Shown here one piece after another: positions 8,375 through 15,942 of a stretch of DNA of 28,653 bases (position 1 is the stretch's first letter; each line of letters begins with the position of its first letter). The DNA is taken from assembly GCA_009774535.1 (NCBI GenBank), contig VSNY01000039.1, positions 1-28,653 on the forward strand, given 5' to 3'. The notes under the pieces were generated by a model, which saw only the letters and a list, made by a program, of their open reading frames with translations, had not been told where the DNA came from and searched no databases. A program made the position numbers and the translations under genes. This DNA comes from Lachnospiraceae bacterium. Its GTDB lineage: Bacteria; Bacillota; Clostridia; Lachnospirales; Lachnospiraceae.

Positions 8375-8809
8375 TTATGCCAGATTGTCCGGTCCAAAGC
8401 CGCGCGGAAGCAGTTCCTGCAAGGTAAAGATCTCATACTGCTGCGTACTCGTTGCCAAAATAATCTGAAACTGCTGCGGATTGCAAAATTCCATCATCAC
8501 CTGCCTGCAGACACCACATGGCGCCGCATAGTCTGTCAGCACGCCATCTTGCCCGCCAACGACACAAATCGCCTGAAATTCACGCTCCCCAACGCTCACC
8601 GCTTTAAAAAAAGCTGTCCGCTCCGCGCAGTTTGTCGGCGTATAGGCTGCGTTTTCAATATTGCAACCTGTGTAAATTTTTCCGCCTTTGGTCAGAAGCG
8701 CCGCTCCCACTTTAAATCCGGAATATGGCGTATAAGAAAACTGAAGCTGATCAATTGCCAGCCGGATTAATTCTTCAATACTTACTTCCTGATTCTGATC
8801 ATTCCCCAT
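8375..8809 (-). CDS. cdd: cytidine deaminase
   Basis: Deaminates cytidine and deoxycytidine to the uridine forms; small tetrameric zinc enzyme. At 144 residues it fits the family. The active site is complete: NIENA for ribose binding, CAE (Cys61, Glu63) and PCGVC (Cys98, Cys101) for zinc and catalysis. I place the start at the ATG at 8809 because GGAGGTG lies seven bases upstream and this leaves a 22-bp gap after deoC. A longer in-frame start at 8848 would overlap deoC and lacks a comparable site. It belongs to the nucleoside operon. Confidence 0.95.
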   Translation of the reverse strand: MGNDQNQEVSIEELIRLAIDQLQFSYTPYSGFKVGAALLTKGGKIYTGCNIENAAYTPTNCAERTAFFKAVSVGEREFQAICVVGGQDGVLTDYAAPCGVCRQVMMEFCNPQQFQIILATSTQQYEIFTLQELLPRGFGPDNLA

Positions 8810-8831
8810 TACATACACCTCCTGCTCCGGC

Positions 8832-9497
8832 TTAATAGCCTGTAGCATGTTCGTTTTTCACGATTTTAATAATTCTGCTCGTTCCTAAACGGTCTGCGCC
8901 GAGCGAAAGGAACTTTTCTGCATCGTCCATAGAAGCAATCCCGCCTGCCGCCTTCATTTTTACGCCTTCACCGATATGTTTTGCAAACAGTTCAATATCT
9001 GCAAACGTAGCGCCTGCGGTTGAGAATCCTGTGGATGTCTTAATATAGTCGGCGCCGGATTTTGTAACGATTTCACACATTTTTACTTTTTCATCCTCTG
9101 TCAGAAGACAGGTCTCAATAATGACTTTTAAGATCTTGTCCCCGCAAGCTGCCTTTAATACGCGGATCTCTTCTTCGATCAAGTCATATTTTTGATCTTT
9201 CAGCCACCCGATATTGATCACCATATCGATTTCCGACGCGCCGTTTGCAATTGCATCCTTTGTTTCAAATTCCTTCGTTTTTGTCGTCATATATCCGTTC
9301 GGGAAACCGATCACTGTGCAGACCGCCATGTTTCCCTGTACATAATCACTGGCCTGTTTGACATAACTTGGCGGAATACATACAGACGCCGTCTGATATT
9401 TCATAGCATCGTCGCAAATCTGACGGATTTCTTCCCATGTTGAAGTCTGCAGCAGCAGTGTATGATCTACATGTTTTAAAATTTCACTTTCTTTCAT
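8832..9497 (-). CDS. deoC: deoxyribose-phosphate aldolase
   Basis: Splits 2-deoxyribose-5-phosphate into acetaldehyde and glyceraldehyde-3-phosphate, the last step before glycolysis. The 221-residue TIM-barrel has the full active site: SEIDMVINIG with Asp91, DYIKTSTGF with the Schiff-base Lys153, and KAAGGI with Lys182; VIGFPNG is also typical. The start ATG at 9497 has AGGAG about nine bases upstream. A 109-bp gap with no strong terminator separates it from the permease gene before it, where a GC-rich stretch could form a weak stem (GCCGG/CCGGC). Confidence 0.96.
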   Translation of the reverse strand: MKESEILKHVDHTLLLQTSTWEEIRQICDDAMKYQTASVCIPPSYVKQASDYVQGNMAVCTVIGFPNGYMTTKTKEFETKDAIANGASEIDMVINIGWLKDQKYDLIEEEIRVLKAACGDKILKVIIETCLLTEDEKVKMCEIVTKSGADYIKTSTGFSTAGATFADIELFAKHIGEGVKMKAAGGIASMDDAEKFLSLGADRLGTSRIIKIVKNEHATGY

Positions 9498-9606
9498 AAT
9501 AACAAATCTCCTGTCTTTTTCCTATATTTGTACAATTGCTTCCTAAGATACCAAACGCATCTTTCATTTCATCTGCCGGAACTTGCCGCCCGGCGTCTGC
9601 CCGCGT

Positions 9607-10548
9607 CTACCGCTGCCCTTTATCGTAAGGGATACCCTCTGCCTTCGGCGCTCTGGATTTGCCGGATACAAAGATCAGCACAATCAGAGAAATAATATAC
9701 GGCAGCATATTATACACGGTACTTGGCAGTTTTAGCGCCACCAGCGCATCAAATCCGGTATAGACATTCGACAGCGCCCGGAACAGTCCGAACAGCAGGG
9801 CCGCCAGCCCGATATTTACCGGCCTCCATTGGCCAAAGATCATAACCGCCAGCGCCAGGAACCCAAATCCTGCCACGCCGTTTTCAAACTTCCATTCGCT
9901 TACGCCCGCGGTAATATATACCAGTCCGCCCAGCCCGCCGAGCGCACCAGAGATTAAAACGCCCGCATAACGCATTTTATAGACATTGATGCCGACCGAA
10001 TCCGCTGCCTGCGGATGCTCGCCGCACGCGCACAGCCGCAGCCCGAATCGGGTCTTATACAACACAACGTAAGACGCGATCAGCACGCAGAGCGCAATCA
10101 GCATAAACCAGTTAAATTCAAAGCTCCCGATATTCATAATAAAAGATTTTTTCGCCTGCCCGTAAGCAACCGTAGACGACACATTATCTACGCTTTCCGC
10201 TGTATTGATCGCACGCACAAGTACCACTGCCGCTGCCGGAGCCAGCAGGTTCAGCGCTGTCCCGACCAGCGTCTGGTCTGCGTTAAATTTAATCGCTGCC
10301 ACGCCAAGCAGCAGAGAAAAAATCATACCGCACAGCACGCTTGCCAGCACAACCAGCAGAATCACCAAAATCGCAGGCATACCGGCGGGAAGATACTTCA
10401 TCGTCAGCGCTCCGCCAAGCGCGCCGATTACCATAATGCCTTCCAGTCCGATGTTAATCACGCCGCCATGTTCGGAAAAACATCCGCCCAGTGCGACAAG
10501 CACTAGTACAGACGCAAATATCAATGTATACTGTATTAATAATACCAT
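9607..10548 (-). CDS. nupQ: nucleoside ABC transporter permease (NupQ-like)
   Basis: This 313-residue inner-membrane permease has eight to nine hydrophobic segments. It belongs to the branched-chain/ribose-type permease superfamily (BPD_transp_2), with the segment INIGLEGIMVIGALGGALTM and the EAA-like cytoplasmic loop LYKTRFGLRLCACGEHPQAA. In Bacillus subtilis the NupNOPQ system imports guanosine and related nucleosides; this cluster has the same gene order. The start overlaps the upstream permease stop as TAATG, so the two are translationally coupled and probably form a heterodimer. Confidence 0.9.
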   Translation of the reverse strand: MVLLIQYTLIFASVLVLVALGGCFSEHGGVINIGLEGIMVIGALGGALTMKYLPAGMPAILVILLVVLASVLCGMIFSLLLGVAAIKFNADQTLVGTALNLLAPAAAVVLVRAINTAESVDNVSSTVAYGQAKKSFIMNIGSFEFNWFMLIALCVLIASYVVLYKTRFGLRLCACGEHPQAADSVGINVYKMRYAGVLISGALGGLGGLVYITAGVSEWKFENGVAGFGFLALAVMIFGQWRPVNIGLAALLFGLFRALSNVYTGFDALVALKLPSTVYNMLPYIISLIVLIFVSGKSRAPKAEGIPYDKGQR

Positions 10549-11672
10549 TAAGCCGCGCCCCCTTTCTGGCTGTGTTTTTCCTCTTTCTTATCCAGATACC
10601 GGTTCAGCCACACTTTAAAGAACAGCACGAATCCGCACAGATAGATAATAAATGCGGAAATCAGATCAGAAATCTGAGAACAGTACATTGTCTTATCCAC
10701 ATACGTTCCGCCACTCGTAATATGCTGGATAAAATATGACGAGAACACAACGCCGATTGGATTGGACCCGCCTAAGAACGCAGCTGCAATACCGTTAAAT
10801 CCCATCGCCGGAACTGCCGTCTGCTGTACCATCCACTGCTCAATCCCGGTCAAATAAAAAATTCCGGCCCCAAATCCGGCCAGTCCTCCGGCAATCATCA
10901 TTGTCAGGATAATATTTCTTTTTTCACGCATGCCGCAGTATTTAGCCGCGTTTTTATTCATTCCGGTCGCTTTCAGCTCATAGCCGAATTTTGTTTTTTC
11001 CAAAACAACCCAGACAATCAATGCCATCACAACTGCCAGCGGAAGTCCGATCGTTACAAACTGGTTGTCGGTAAACAGCGCGTCCAGCCCCGCGTTTGGA
11101 AGCAGCGCACCTTTATTTACACTGGAAAGCGGCCTGGTATACGGCGTAGACTGCTCTTTGACCTGTGACAGCAGCATATTGACGCTGTAAAGGCCGATCC
11201 AGTTTAACATAATGCAGGAGATGACTTCGTTTACATTAAAGTATGCCTTTAGTACACCGGATACCGCGCCGACTGCCGCTGCCGCAATCACTGCTGCCGC
11301 AAGGCAGACATACCACGGCATATGCAGCTTTAACCCAAAATACAGACACGCGCCCACTCCGATTACATACTGCCCGGCCGCGCCGATATTAAACAGCCCG
11401 ACCTTCCAGGCAAACAGCACGGAAAGGGAGCACATCAGCAAGGCAGACGCTTTTACGAGCGTTGTTCCGAAATACATTTTAGCCGCTGCCGCGCTCGGAT
11501 AATACATAAAATTCTTTAAAATCGCTATTACCGCTTTTCCGGCTCCGCCTGGATTAATTACCAGCAGCACCAGATATCCGGTCAGCAGCCCGATCAGAAT
11601 ACACAGCAGTGATCCGATGATCGTCTGAAAGCCGCTGTTGCGGATCAGTGTCGGTTTGTTCTGCTTGTTCAT
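10548..11672 (-). CDS. nupP: nucleoside ABC transporter permease (NupP-like)
   Basis: This 374-residue permease has about eight to ten membrane segments and is the partner of the following permease. Conserved pieces are FNIGAAGQYVIGVGACLYFG, the cytoplasmic coupling loop LEKTKFGYELKATGMNKNAA, and PAMGFNGIAAAFLGGSNPIG. Its ATG overlaps the ATPase stop by four bases (ATGA) and its stop overlaps the next start by one base, so the three transporter genes are tightly coupled. Substrate assignment to nucleosides rests on family resemblance plus the salvage enzymes in the same operon. Confidence 0.9.
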   Translation of the reverse strand: MNKQNKPTLIRNSGFQTIIGSLLCILIGLLTGYLVLLVINPGGAGKAVIAILKNFMYYPSAAAAKMYFGTTLVKASALLMCSLSVLFAWKVGLFNIGAAGQYVIGVGACLYFGLKLHMPWYVCLAAAVIAAAAVGAVSGVLKAYFNVNEVISCIMLNWIGLYSVNMLLSQVKEQSTPYTRPLSSVNKGALLPNAGLDALFTDNQFVTIGLPLAVVMALIVWVVLEKTKFGYELKATGMNKNAAKYCGMREKRNIILTMMIAGGLAGFGAGIFYLTGIEQWMVQQTAVPAMGFNGIAAAFLGGSNPIGVVFSSYFIQHITSGGTYVDKTMYCSQISDLISAFIIYLCGFVLFFKVWLNRYLDKKEEKHSQKGGAA

Positions 11673-13204
11673 CTGCTTACCCCCTTCCTCTTGGAACCTG
11701 CCATATAAAGGCCCAATTCTTCTACCGTAACGTTCTTCGGATCAAATTCCCCGACAATCTCACCTTCGTACATCACCAAAATCCGGTCGGATACATTCAT
11801 AACCTCGTCCAGTTCCAGGCTGACGAGCAGCACCCCTTTTCCGGCGTCGCGCTGTGCGACCAGCTGCTTATGGATATATTCAATCGCGCCTACATCCAGC
11901 CCGCGCGTCGGCTGCACAGCTACAAGCAGTTCCGGGTTTTTGTCAATTTCCCTTGCAATAATCGCTTTTTGCTGGTTCCCGCCGGACATCGCTCTGGCTT
12001 TTGTAACCGGACCCTGTCCGGAGCGTACATCGTACTGCTCGATCAGGCGGTTGGCATATTCGCGGATTTCCCTGCGTTTTAAAAATCCGGCTTTGCTCGT
12101 AAACTGCGGCTCAAAATACCGCTGCAGCACAATATTATCTTCCAGAGAATAATCAAGCACCATGCCGTGCTTATGCCGGTCTTCCGGGATATGGCTCATC
12201 CCCGATGTCAGCCTTGCGCGGATCGGCATATTCGTAATATCCTTACCGTTCATTACAATTTTACCGCTTACAAGCGGCTCTAATCCGGTCAGCCCGTAGA
12301 CAAATTCTGTCTGTCCGTTGCCGTCAATACCTGCAATACAGACAATCTCTCCTCTGCGCACCTGCATAGATACGTTATTGACAGCATTATTTTTATGATG
12401 CTTGGAAGCAACCGTCATTCCCTGGATATCCAGTACGACCTCTGTCGGCTGCGCAGACTTTTTTTCCACTACAAAATTAACATCCCGTCCGACCATCATG
12501 GCAGACAGCTTTTCCGGCGTTGTATCTTTGACCTGTACGGTACCGACATATTTTCCTTTTCGGATCACGCTGCAGGTATCCGCGGCCTCCATAATCTCCG
12601 CCAGCTTATGGGTAATAAAAAGGATGCTCTTGCCTTCAGCAGCCAGATTTTTCATAATCGTCAAAAGCTCCTGAATTTCCTGCGGCGTCAAAACAGCTGT
12701 CGGTTCGTCAAAGATCAGGATCTCGTTGTCGCGAAAAAGCATCTTTAAAATCTCTGTACGCTGCTGCATTCCTACCGTAATGTCCTCGATCAAAGCATCC
12801 GGATCAACTGCAAGTCCATATTTTTCAGAAAGCGCCACCACTTTTCTGCGCGCTTCCTCTTTTTGCAGAAATCCTCCCTTTGTCGTCTCCACCCCCAAAA
12901 TAATGTTGTCCAAAACACTGAAACATTCGACCAGCTTAAAATGCTGGTGAACCATCCCAATGCCGAGCGCATTGGCGTCGTTTGGATCATGGATCATGAC
13001 CTTTTTTCCATTTTTACGGATTTCCCCTTCTTCCGGCTGGTAAAGCCCGAACAGGACACTCATCAGTGTTGATTTCCCCGCACCGTTTTCCCCCAGCAGC
13101 GCGTGGATTTCTCCCTTCTTTAACTGCAGTGTAATATTGTCGTTCGCGACAATACCCGGGAATCTTTTTGTGATATTCAGCATCTCAATTGCATACTCGG
13201 CCAT
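11669..13204 (-). CDS. nupO: nucleoside ABC transporter ATP-binding protein (NupO-like)
   Basis: This 511-residue protein has two fused ABC domains, as in ribose/nucleoside importers. The first domain has Walker A GENGAGKST near residue 40, an altered signature region ITVGMQQRTEI, and Walker B LIFDEPTAVLTPQE. The second has a degenerate Walker A (GIDGNGQTE), signature MSGGNQQKAIIARE, and VAVQPTRGLDVGA where DEPT would normally stand. One good and one degenerate ATP site is typical of this subfamily. The start ATG at 13204 has GAGG about nine bases upstream. A terminator hairpin lies between it and the lipoprotein gene. Confidence 0.95.
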   Translation of the reverse strand: MAEYAIEMLNITKRFPGIVANDNITLQLKKGEIHALLGENGAGKSTLMSVLFGLYQPEEGEIRKNGKKVMIHDPNDANALGIGMVHQHFKLVECFSVLDNIILGVETTKGGFLQKEEARRKVVALSEKYGLAVDPDALIEDITVGMQQRTEILKMLFRDNEILIFDEPTAVLTPQEIQELLTIMKNLAAEGKSILFITHKLAEIMEAADTCSVIRKGKYVGTVQVKDTTPEKLSAMMVGRDVNFVVEKKSAQPTEVVLDIQGMTVASKHHKNNAVNNVSMQVRRGEIVCIAGIDGNGQTEFVYGLTGLEPLVSGKIVMNGKDITNMPIRARLTSGMSHIPEDRHKHGMVLDYSLEDNIVLQRYFEPQFTSKAGFLKRREIREYANRLIEQYDVRSGQGPVTKARAMSGGNQQKAIIAREIDKNPELLVAVQPTRGLDVGAIEYIHKQLVAQRDAGKGVLLVSLELDEVMNVSDRILVMYEGEIVGEFDPKNVTVEELGLYMAGSKRKGVSR

Positions 13205-13249
13205 CCGCTGCTTACCTCCTCTCGTTCTTAGTCCTGTATCATTGTGAAC

Positions 13250-13276
13250 AAAAAAGGGAGCGGGATGCCCGCTCCC
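13250..13276 (-). terminator. terminator/attenuator after the nucleoside-binding lipoprotein gene
   Basis: On the minus strand GGGAGCGGG pairs perfectly with CCCGCTCCC around a three-base loop and is followed by six T. It is 26 bp after the lipoprotein stop and 45 bp before the ATPase start. Such hairpins commonly let a binding protein be made in excess over its membrane partners by partial read-through. Confidence 0.9.
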
Positions 13277-13302
13277 TTTACCACTGTAACCAGGATCTGT
13301 TC

Positions 13303-14601
13303 TTATTTAATGCTGCCGTAATCCGTTACTTTAATCGCTGTTTCTGGTAAAGCTGTGATGTCATTTGATACCGTTACTTCTCCATTGTACATAGCTTTTA
13401 CAAGCGCGCGGTAATCTTCTTCCTTGAATCCATCGCCCCACTGTGTAGTTTCGATCGGGAGCTGTACAAAGTTCTCTTCAGGATTCTCGGAAACCATACC
13501 GAGGTTGTCAATCTTGCCTGCATAATCGCTCCATTTTCCAGCCTTGATATCGGTTAATACCGTATCTACGGTTGTAGCAAGGCCCTTCATTGCCGATGTA
13601 ACGGTCAGACCTTCCTTGGATGCGTCAATAATTCCGGACTGGTCAGAGTCTACGCCAATCACCTTGCCGTCTGCTTTTACAGCTGCTTCCACAGCAGATG
13701 TAAAAATACCGCCGCCGCATGCGAATACGACTTCTACGCCCTTTGTACCATACCATGTATCCATAGCCGCTGTAATATCCGCATCGCCATAGAACTGACC
13801 GCCGCAGACATATTCCGCTTCTACATCACCTTCAATGCCCAGTTCCTTTGCCGCCGCATCCGCGCCCTGCAGATAACCGTATCCAAAACGGGTTACTGCC
13901 GGAACAGACATACCGCCCAGGAATCCAAGATGCTTATAGCCAAGCTTAACAGCCGCATAACCTGCCATATAGCCGGAAAGCTCTTCCTGGTACGTACAGC
14001 AGTATACATTATCAGAATTATAATACTCTTTTACATCGTAATTTTCCGGATTATAGTCATAACCTTCACCTACGCCTTTTTCCAGGAGATCGCCTGCGCC
14101 TACGTCCAGCGCCACAAATTTTACATCCGGATACAATTTTGCCTTTTCCACAACTGCCGCCGCAAACATATATCCCGGCATCATCAGCACATTCGCGCCT
14201 CCGGCTACCGCCTGATCCACGCTGGCGCTTCTGGCTTCATCGGAATCGCTGTCCGGTTTGTAATACGTAAACGGAACACTGTTTGCTTCCGCCCATGCTT
14301 TACTTGTCTCATATGTTGTCTGGTTAAAACTCTGGTCCGTAATATCGCCGGAATCTGTAATCATTGCAATATTCATATCCGTTGCCGGGGCTGTATCATC
14401 ACCGCCGTCTGCCGCATCGTCGCCGTTCGCCGCATCGCCATTCGCATCGTCGCCTGCTGCATCGCCGTCAGCATCCGCGCCGTCTGCCGCGCCGCCGTCC
14501 TGCGTCGTGCTGCCTTTGTCATCTCCGCCGCCAGAACCGCAGGCCGTCATGGAAAACGCCATCATACCTGCAAGCACCATTGCCAAAATCCTCTTCTTCA
14601 T
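13303..14601 (-). CDS. nupN: BMP-family nucleoside-binding lipoprotein of the ABC transporter
   Basis: The extracellular substrate receptor of the importer. The 432-residue precursor starts with a lipoprotein signal (MKKRILAMVLAGMMAFSMTAC), with the lipidated Cys at residue 21. An unusually long acidic linker of Asp, Ala, Gly and Asn (about residues 23-75) follows. From about residue 78 comes a Bmp domain (PF02608): MNIAMITDSGDITDQSFNQ with the conserved D-x-SFN binding motif, KFVALDVG, EELSGYMAGYAAVKLG and FACGGGIFTSAVEAA. Members of the family such as TmpC/PnrA bind purine nucleosides. GGAGG lies ten bases before the ATG. It is the first gene of the ten-gene cluster. Confidence 0.93.
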   Translation of the reverse strand: MKKRILAMVLAGMMAFSMTACGSGGGDDKGSTTQDGGAADGADADGDAAGDDANGDAANGDDAADGGDDTAPATDMNIAMITDSGDITDQSFNQTTYETSKAWAEANSVPFTYYKPDSDSDEARSASVDQAVAGGANVLMMPGYMFAAAVVEKAKLYPDVKFVALDVGAGDLLEKGVGEGYDYNPENYDVKEYYNSDNVYCCTYQEELSGYMAGYAAVKLGYKHLGFLGGMSVPAVTRFGYGYLQGADAAAKELGIEGDVEAEYVCGGQFYGDADITAAMDTWYGTKGVEVVFACGGGIFTSAVEAAVKADGKVIGVDSDQSGIIDASKEGLTVTSAMKGLATTVDTVLTDIKAGKWSDYAGKIDNLGMVSENPEENFVQLPIETTQWGDGFKEEDYRALVKAMYNGEVTVSNDITALPETAIKVTDYGSIK

Positions 14602-14770
14602 GAATCAAGTTCCTCCCTTGCTCTTTTTTTCCACCGGTTTCCAGGTTAGGACCACAGTCTTTTCTTTTTGGACTGCGCCATTTTTCTCTTTCATATCTTA
14701 ATTTTGTTTCCTTCGTTATTACATTACTCCCCTGTAAAAACTGATTGAAACCGGCTTATGGTCATATCAT

Positions 14771-14807
14771 GACATATGTCCCAAAATCCAGATAGGACTC
14801 ATGTCCC
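14771..14807. promoter_or_regulatory. two direct copies of a GAC-N2-ATGTCCC motif, candidate operator of the nucleoside operon
   Basis: GACATATGTCCC at 14771-14782 and GACTCATGTCCC at 14796-14807 match at ten of twelve positions and are 25 bp apart. Each is itself nearly palindromic: GACATATGTC is a perfect ten-base palindrome, and GGACTCATGTCC has GGAC/GTCC arms. A further GTCAT/ATGAC pair at 14761-14773 overlaps the first copy. They lie about 170-205 bp upstream of the lipoprotein start. Dyads of this size suit a Crp/Fnr dimer, and one is encoded in the operon; the match is inference. Confidence 0.5.
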
Positions 14808-14839
14808 TTTTTTGCAATTTATTTGTTTTTTGTTAATTT

Positions 14840-14871
14840 TTGACAGCTTTTCAGCAAAAACTTTGTATACT
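14840..14871 (+). promoter_or_regulatory. possible promoter for the CmpB-type gene
   Basis: A perfect -35 TTGACA (14840-14845) and a -10 TATACT (14866-14871) face the gene starting at 14970. The spacer is 20 bp rather than 16-18, so activity would be weak or need an activator. The candidate Crp/Fnr sites lie about 33-69 bp further upstream. Confidence 0.3.
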
Positions 14872-14969
14872 TTCACGATAGACAAATTTTAGAAAGTGAT
14901 TTTTGTCCTTTTTTATTGCGCAGCAGCCGATATGCATATTTTTTCCGGATTGTTTGCAGACTATACATT

Positions 14970-15803
14970 ATGAGCAAAAAACGACTGACTGCATATTTTT
15001 TACTTTATAACTTTATCGGATCTGCCGTTGCAATCGGCGGATGGCTATGGGAGGCGCTGATTTACCTGATTACGGAGCATCGCTTTGTAAACCGTGGATT
15101 TTTCTATGGGCCGTATCTGCCTGTATATGGAGCTGGCGCGGTGCTGCTGTCTGTGATTTTTTATCAGAAGAGAATCGCCGTAATCATCACTTATGCACAT
15201 TTGAACCGGACAGACTATCCGCAGGAATTTTACCACAGCCGTCTTTACGCCAGGCTGCGCCGTCTGCTGGATCTTTCCCGCCGTATCCTTGATGCCAGAC
15301 TGCAGGGCCTGCCTTCCCGCAGACTGCTTCATACTAAACTACGGAGACTGCCTTCCCAAAGACCGCTTCCTGCCAGACTGCAGAACCAACCGCGCCTGAA
15401 ACAGCGCAAGCAAATCAGAAACAGCCTGAAGCGGCGATATCAGCATGCCGCACAGGATATCCGCATTTTTTTCCTGAGCCTGTGCGGCGGATGCCTGACA
15501 GAATTTGCCGCCGGCTGGCTTCTCTGGCATGTTTTCCACCGGAAATACTGGGATTACAGCAATTATCCACTCAATCTGGCTGGATATGTGTGTGTATTCT
15601 CAGCAGTCGGATTTGGCGCTTTCGGGGTAATCTGGTTCAAATGGGCTGGCCCTTTTTTGATTCGTACATGGGAAAGAACAGCGTTTTCTGTGCAAATTCT
15701 GATTATCGGGCTGGCTGATCTGGTATTTGTGACCGATCTGGTGTTTTCCCTGCTGCAGCCGCACAGCGGGGAATTTGTTACATTTTCATTTTTGATCCTG
15801 TGA
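14970..15803 (+). CDS. putative ABC transporter permease-like membrane protein (CmpB/PF06541 type) with Arg/Leu-rich insert
   Basis: This 277-residue protein has four membrane segments: two N-terminal (YFLLYNFIGSAVAIGGWLWE, then FFYGPYLPVYGAGAVLLSVI) and two to three C-terminal (TEFAAGWLLWHVF, YPLNLAGYVCVFSAVGFGAF, and the last around ILIIGLADLVF). GWLWEALIYLI, NRGFFYGPYLPVYGAGAV and WDYSNYPLNLAGYVC are hallmarks of this family, whose function is not known despite the 'ABC permease' label. The cytoplasmic loop (about residues 94-155) is extremely rich in Arg, Leu and Pro and carries imperfect 13-residue repeats. I prefer the ATG at 14970 to a TTG at 14916; neither has a strong ribosome binding site. 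It is divergent from the nucleoside operon. Confidence 0.8.
   Translation: MSKKRLTAYFLLYNFIGSAVAIGGWLWEALIYLITEHRFVNRGFFYGPYLPVYGAGAVLLSVIFYQKRIAVIITYAHLNRTDYPQEFYHSRLYARLRRLLDLSRRILDARLQGLPSRRLLHTKLRRLPSQRPLPARLQNQPRLKQRKQIRNSLKRRYQHAAQDIRIFFLSLCGGCLTEFAAGWLLWHVFHRKYWDYSNYPLNLAGYVCVFSAVGFGAFGVIWFKWAGPFLIRTWERTAFSVQILIIGLADLVFVTDLVFSLLQPHSGEFVTFSFLIL
15249..15392 (+). repeat. imperfect 39-bp coding tandem repeats (Arg/Leu-rich)
   Basis: Within the CmpB-type gene, units at 15294-15332 (ARLQGLPSRRLLH) and 15333-15371 (TKLRRLPSQRPLP) are aligned 13-codon repeats, followed by a partial copy from 15372 (ARLQNQP). A diverged 15-codon copy (ARLRRLLDLSRRILD) precedes them at 15249-15293. All are in frame, so the repeat number alters loop length without breaking the protein. 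Confidence 0.7.
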
Positions 15804-15942
15804 CAGTGCGGCGGATGCCAGCAGAGCGTTATTTCTTGCTGTACATGCGCAACAATAGTTGACAAACCAGTCTGCGGCATATAAAATTAATAGCAGGTTG
15901 GTTATTTTTACCAATAAATATTTCAAACGGAGTATGAGGATT

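Noticed and set aside
13930..14649. Long plus-strand open frames opposite the lipoprotein and transporter genes
   Set aside because: They are antisense shadows of well-supported coding sequences and show no family resemblance.
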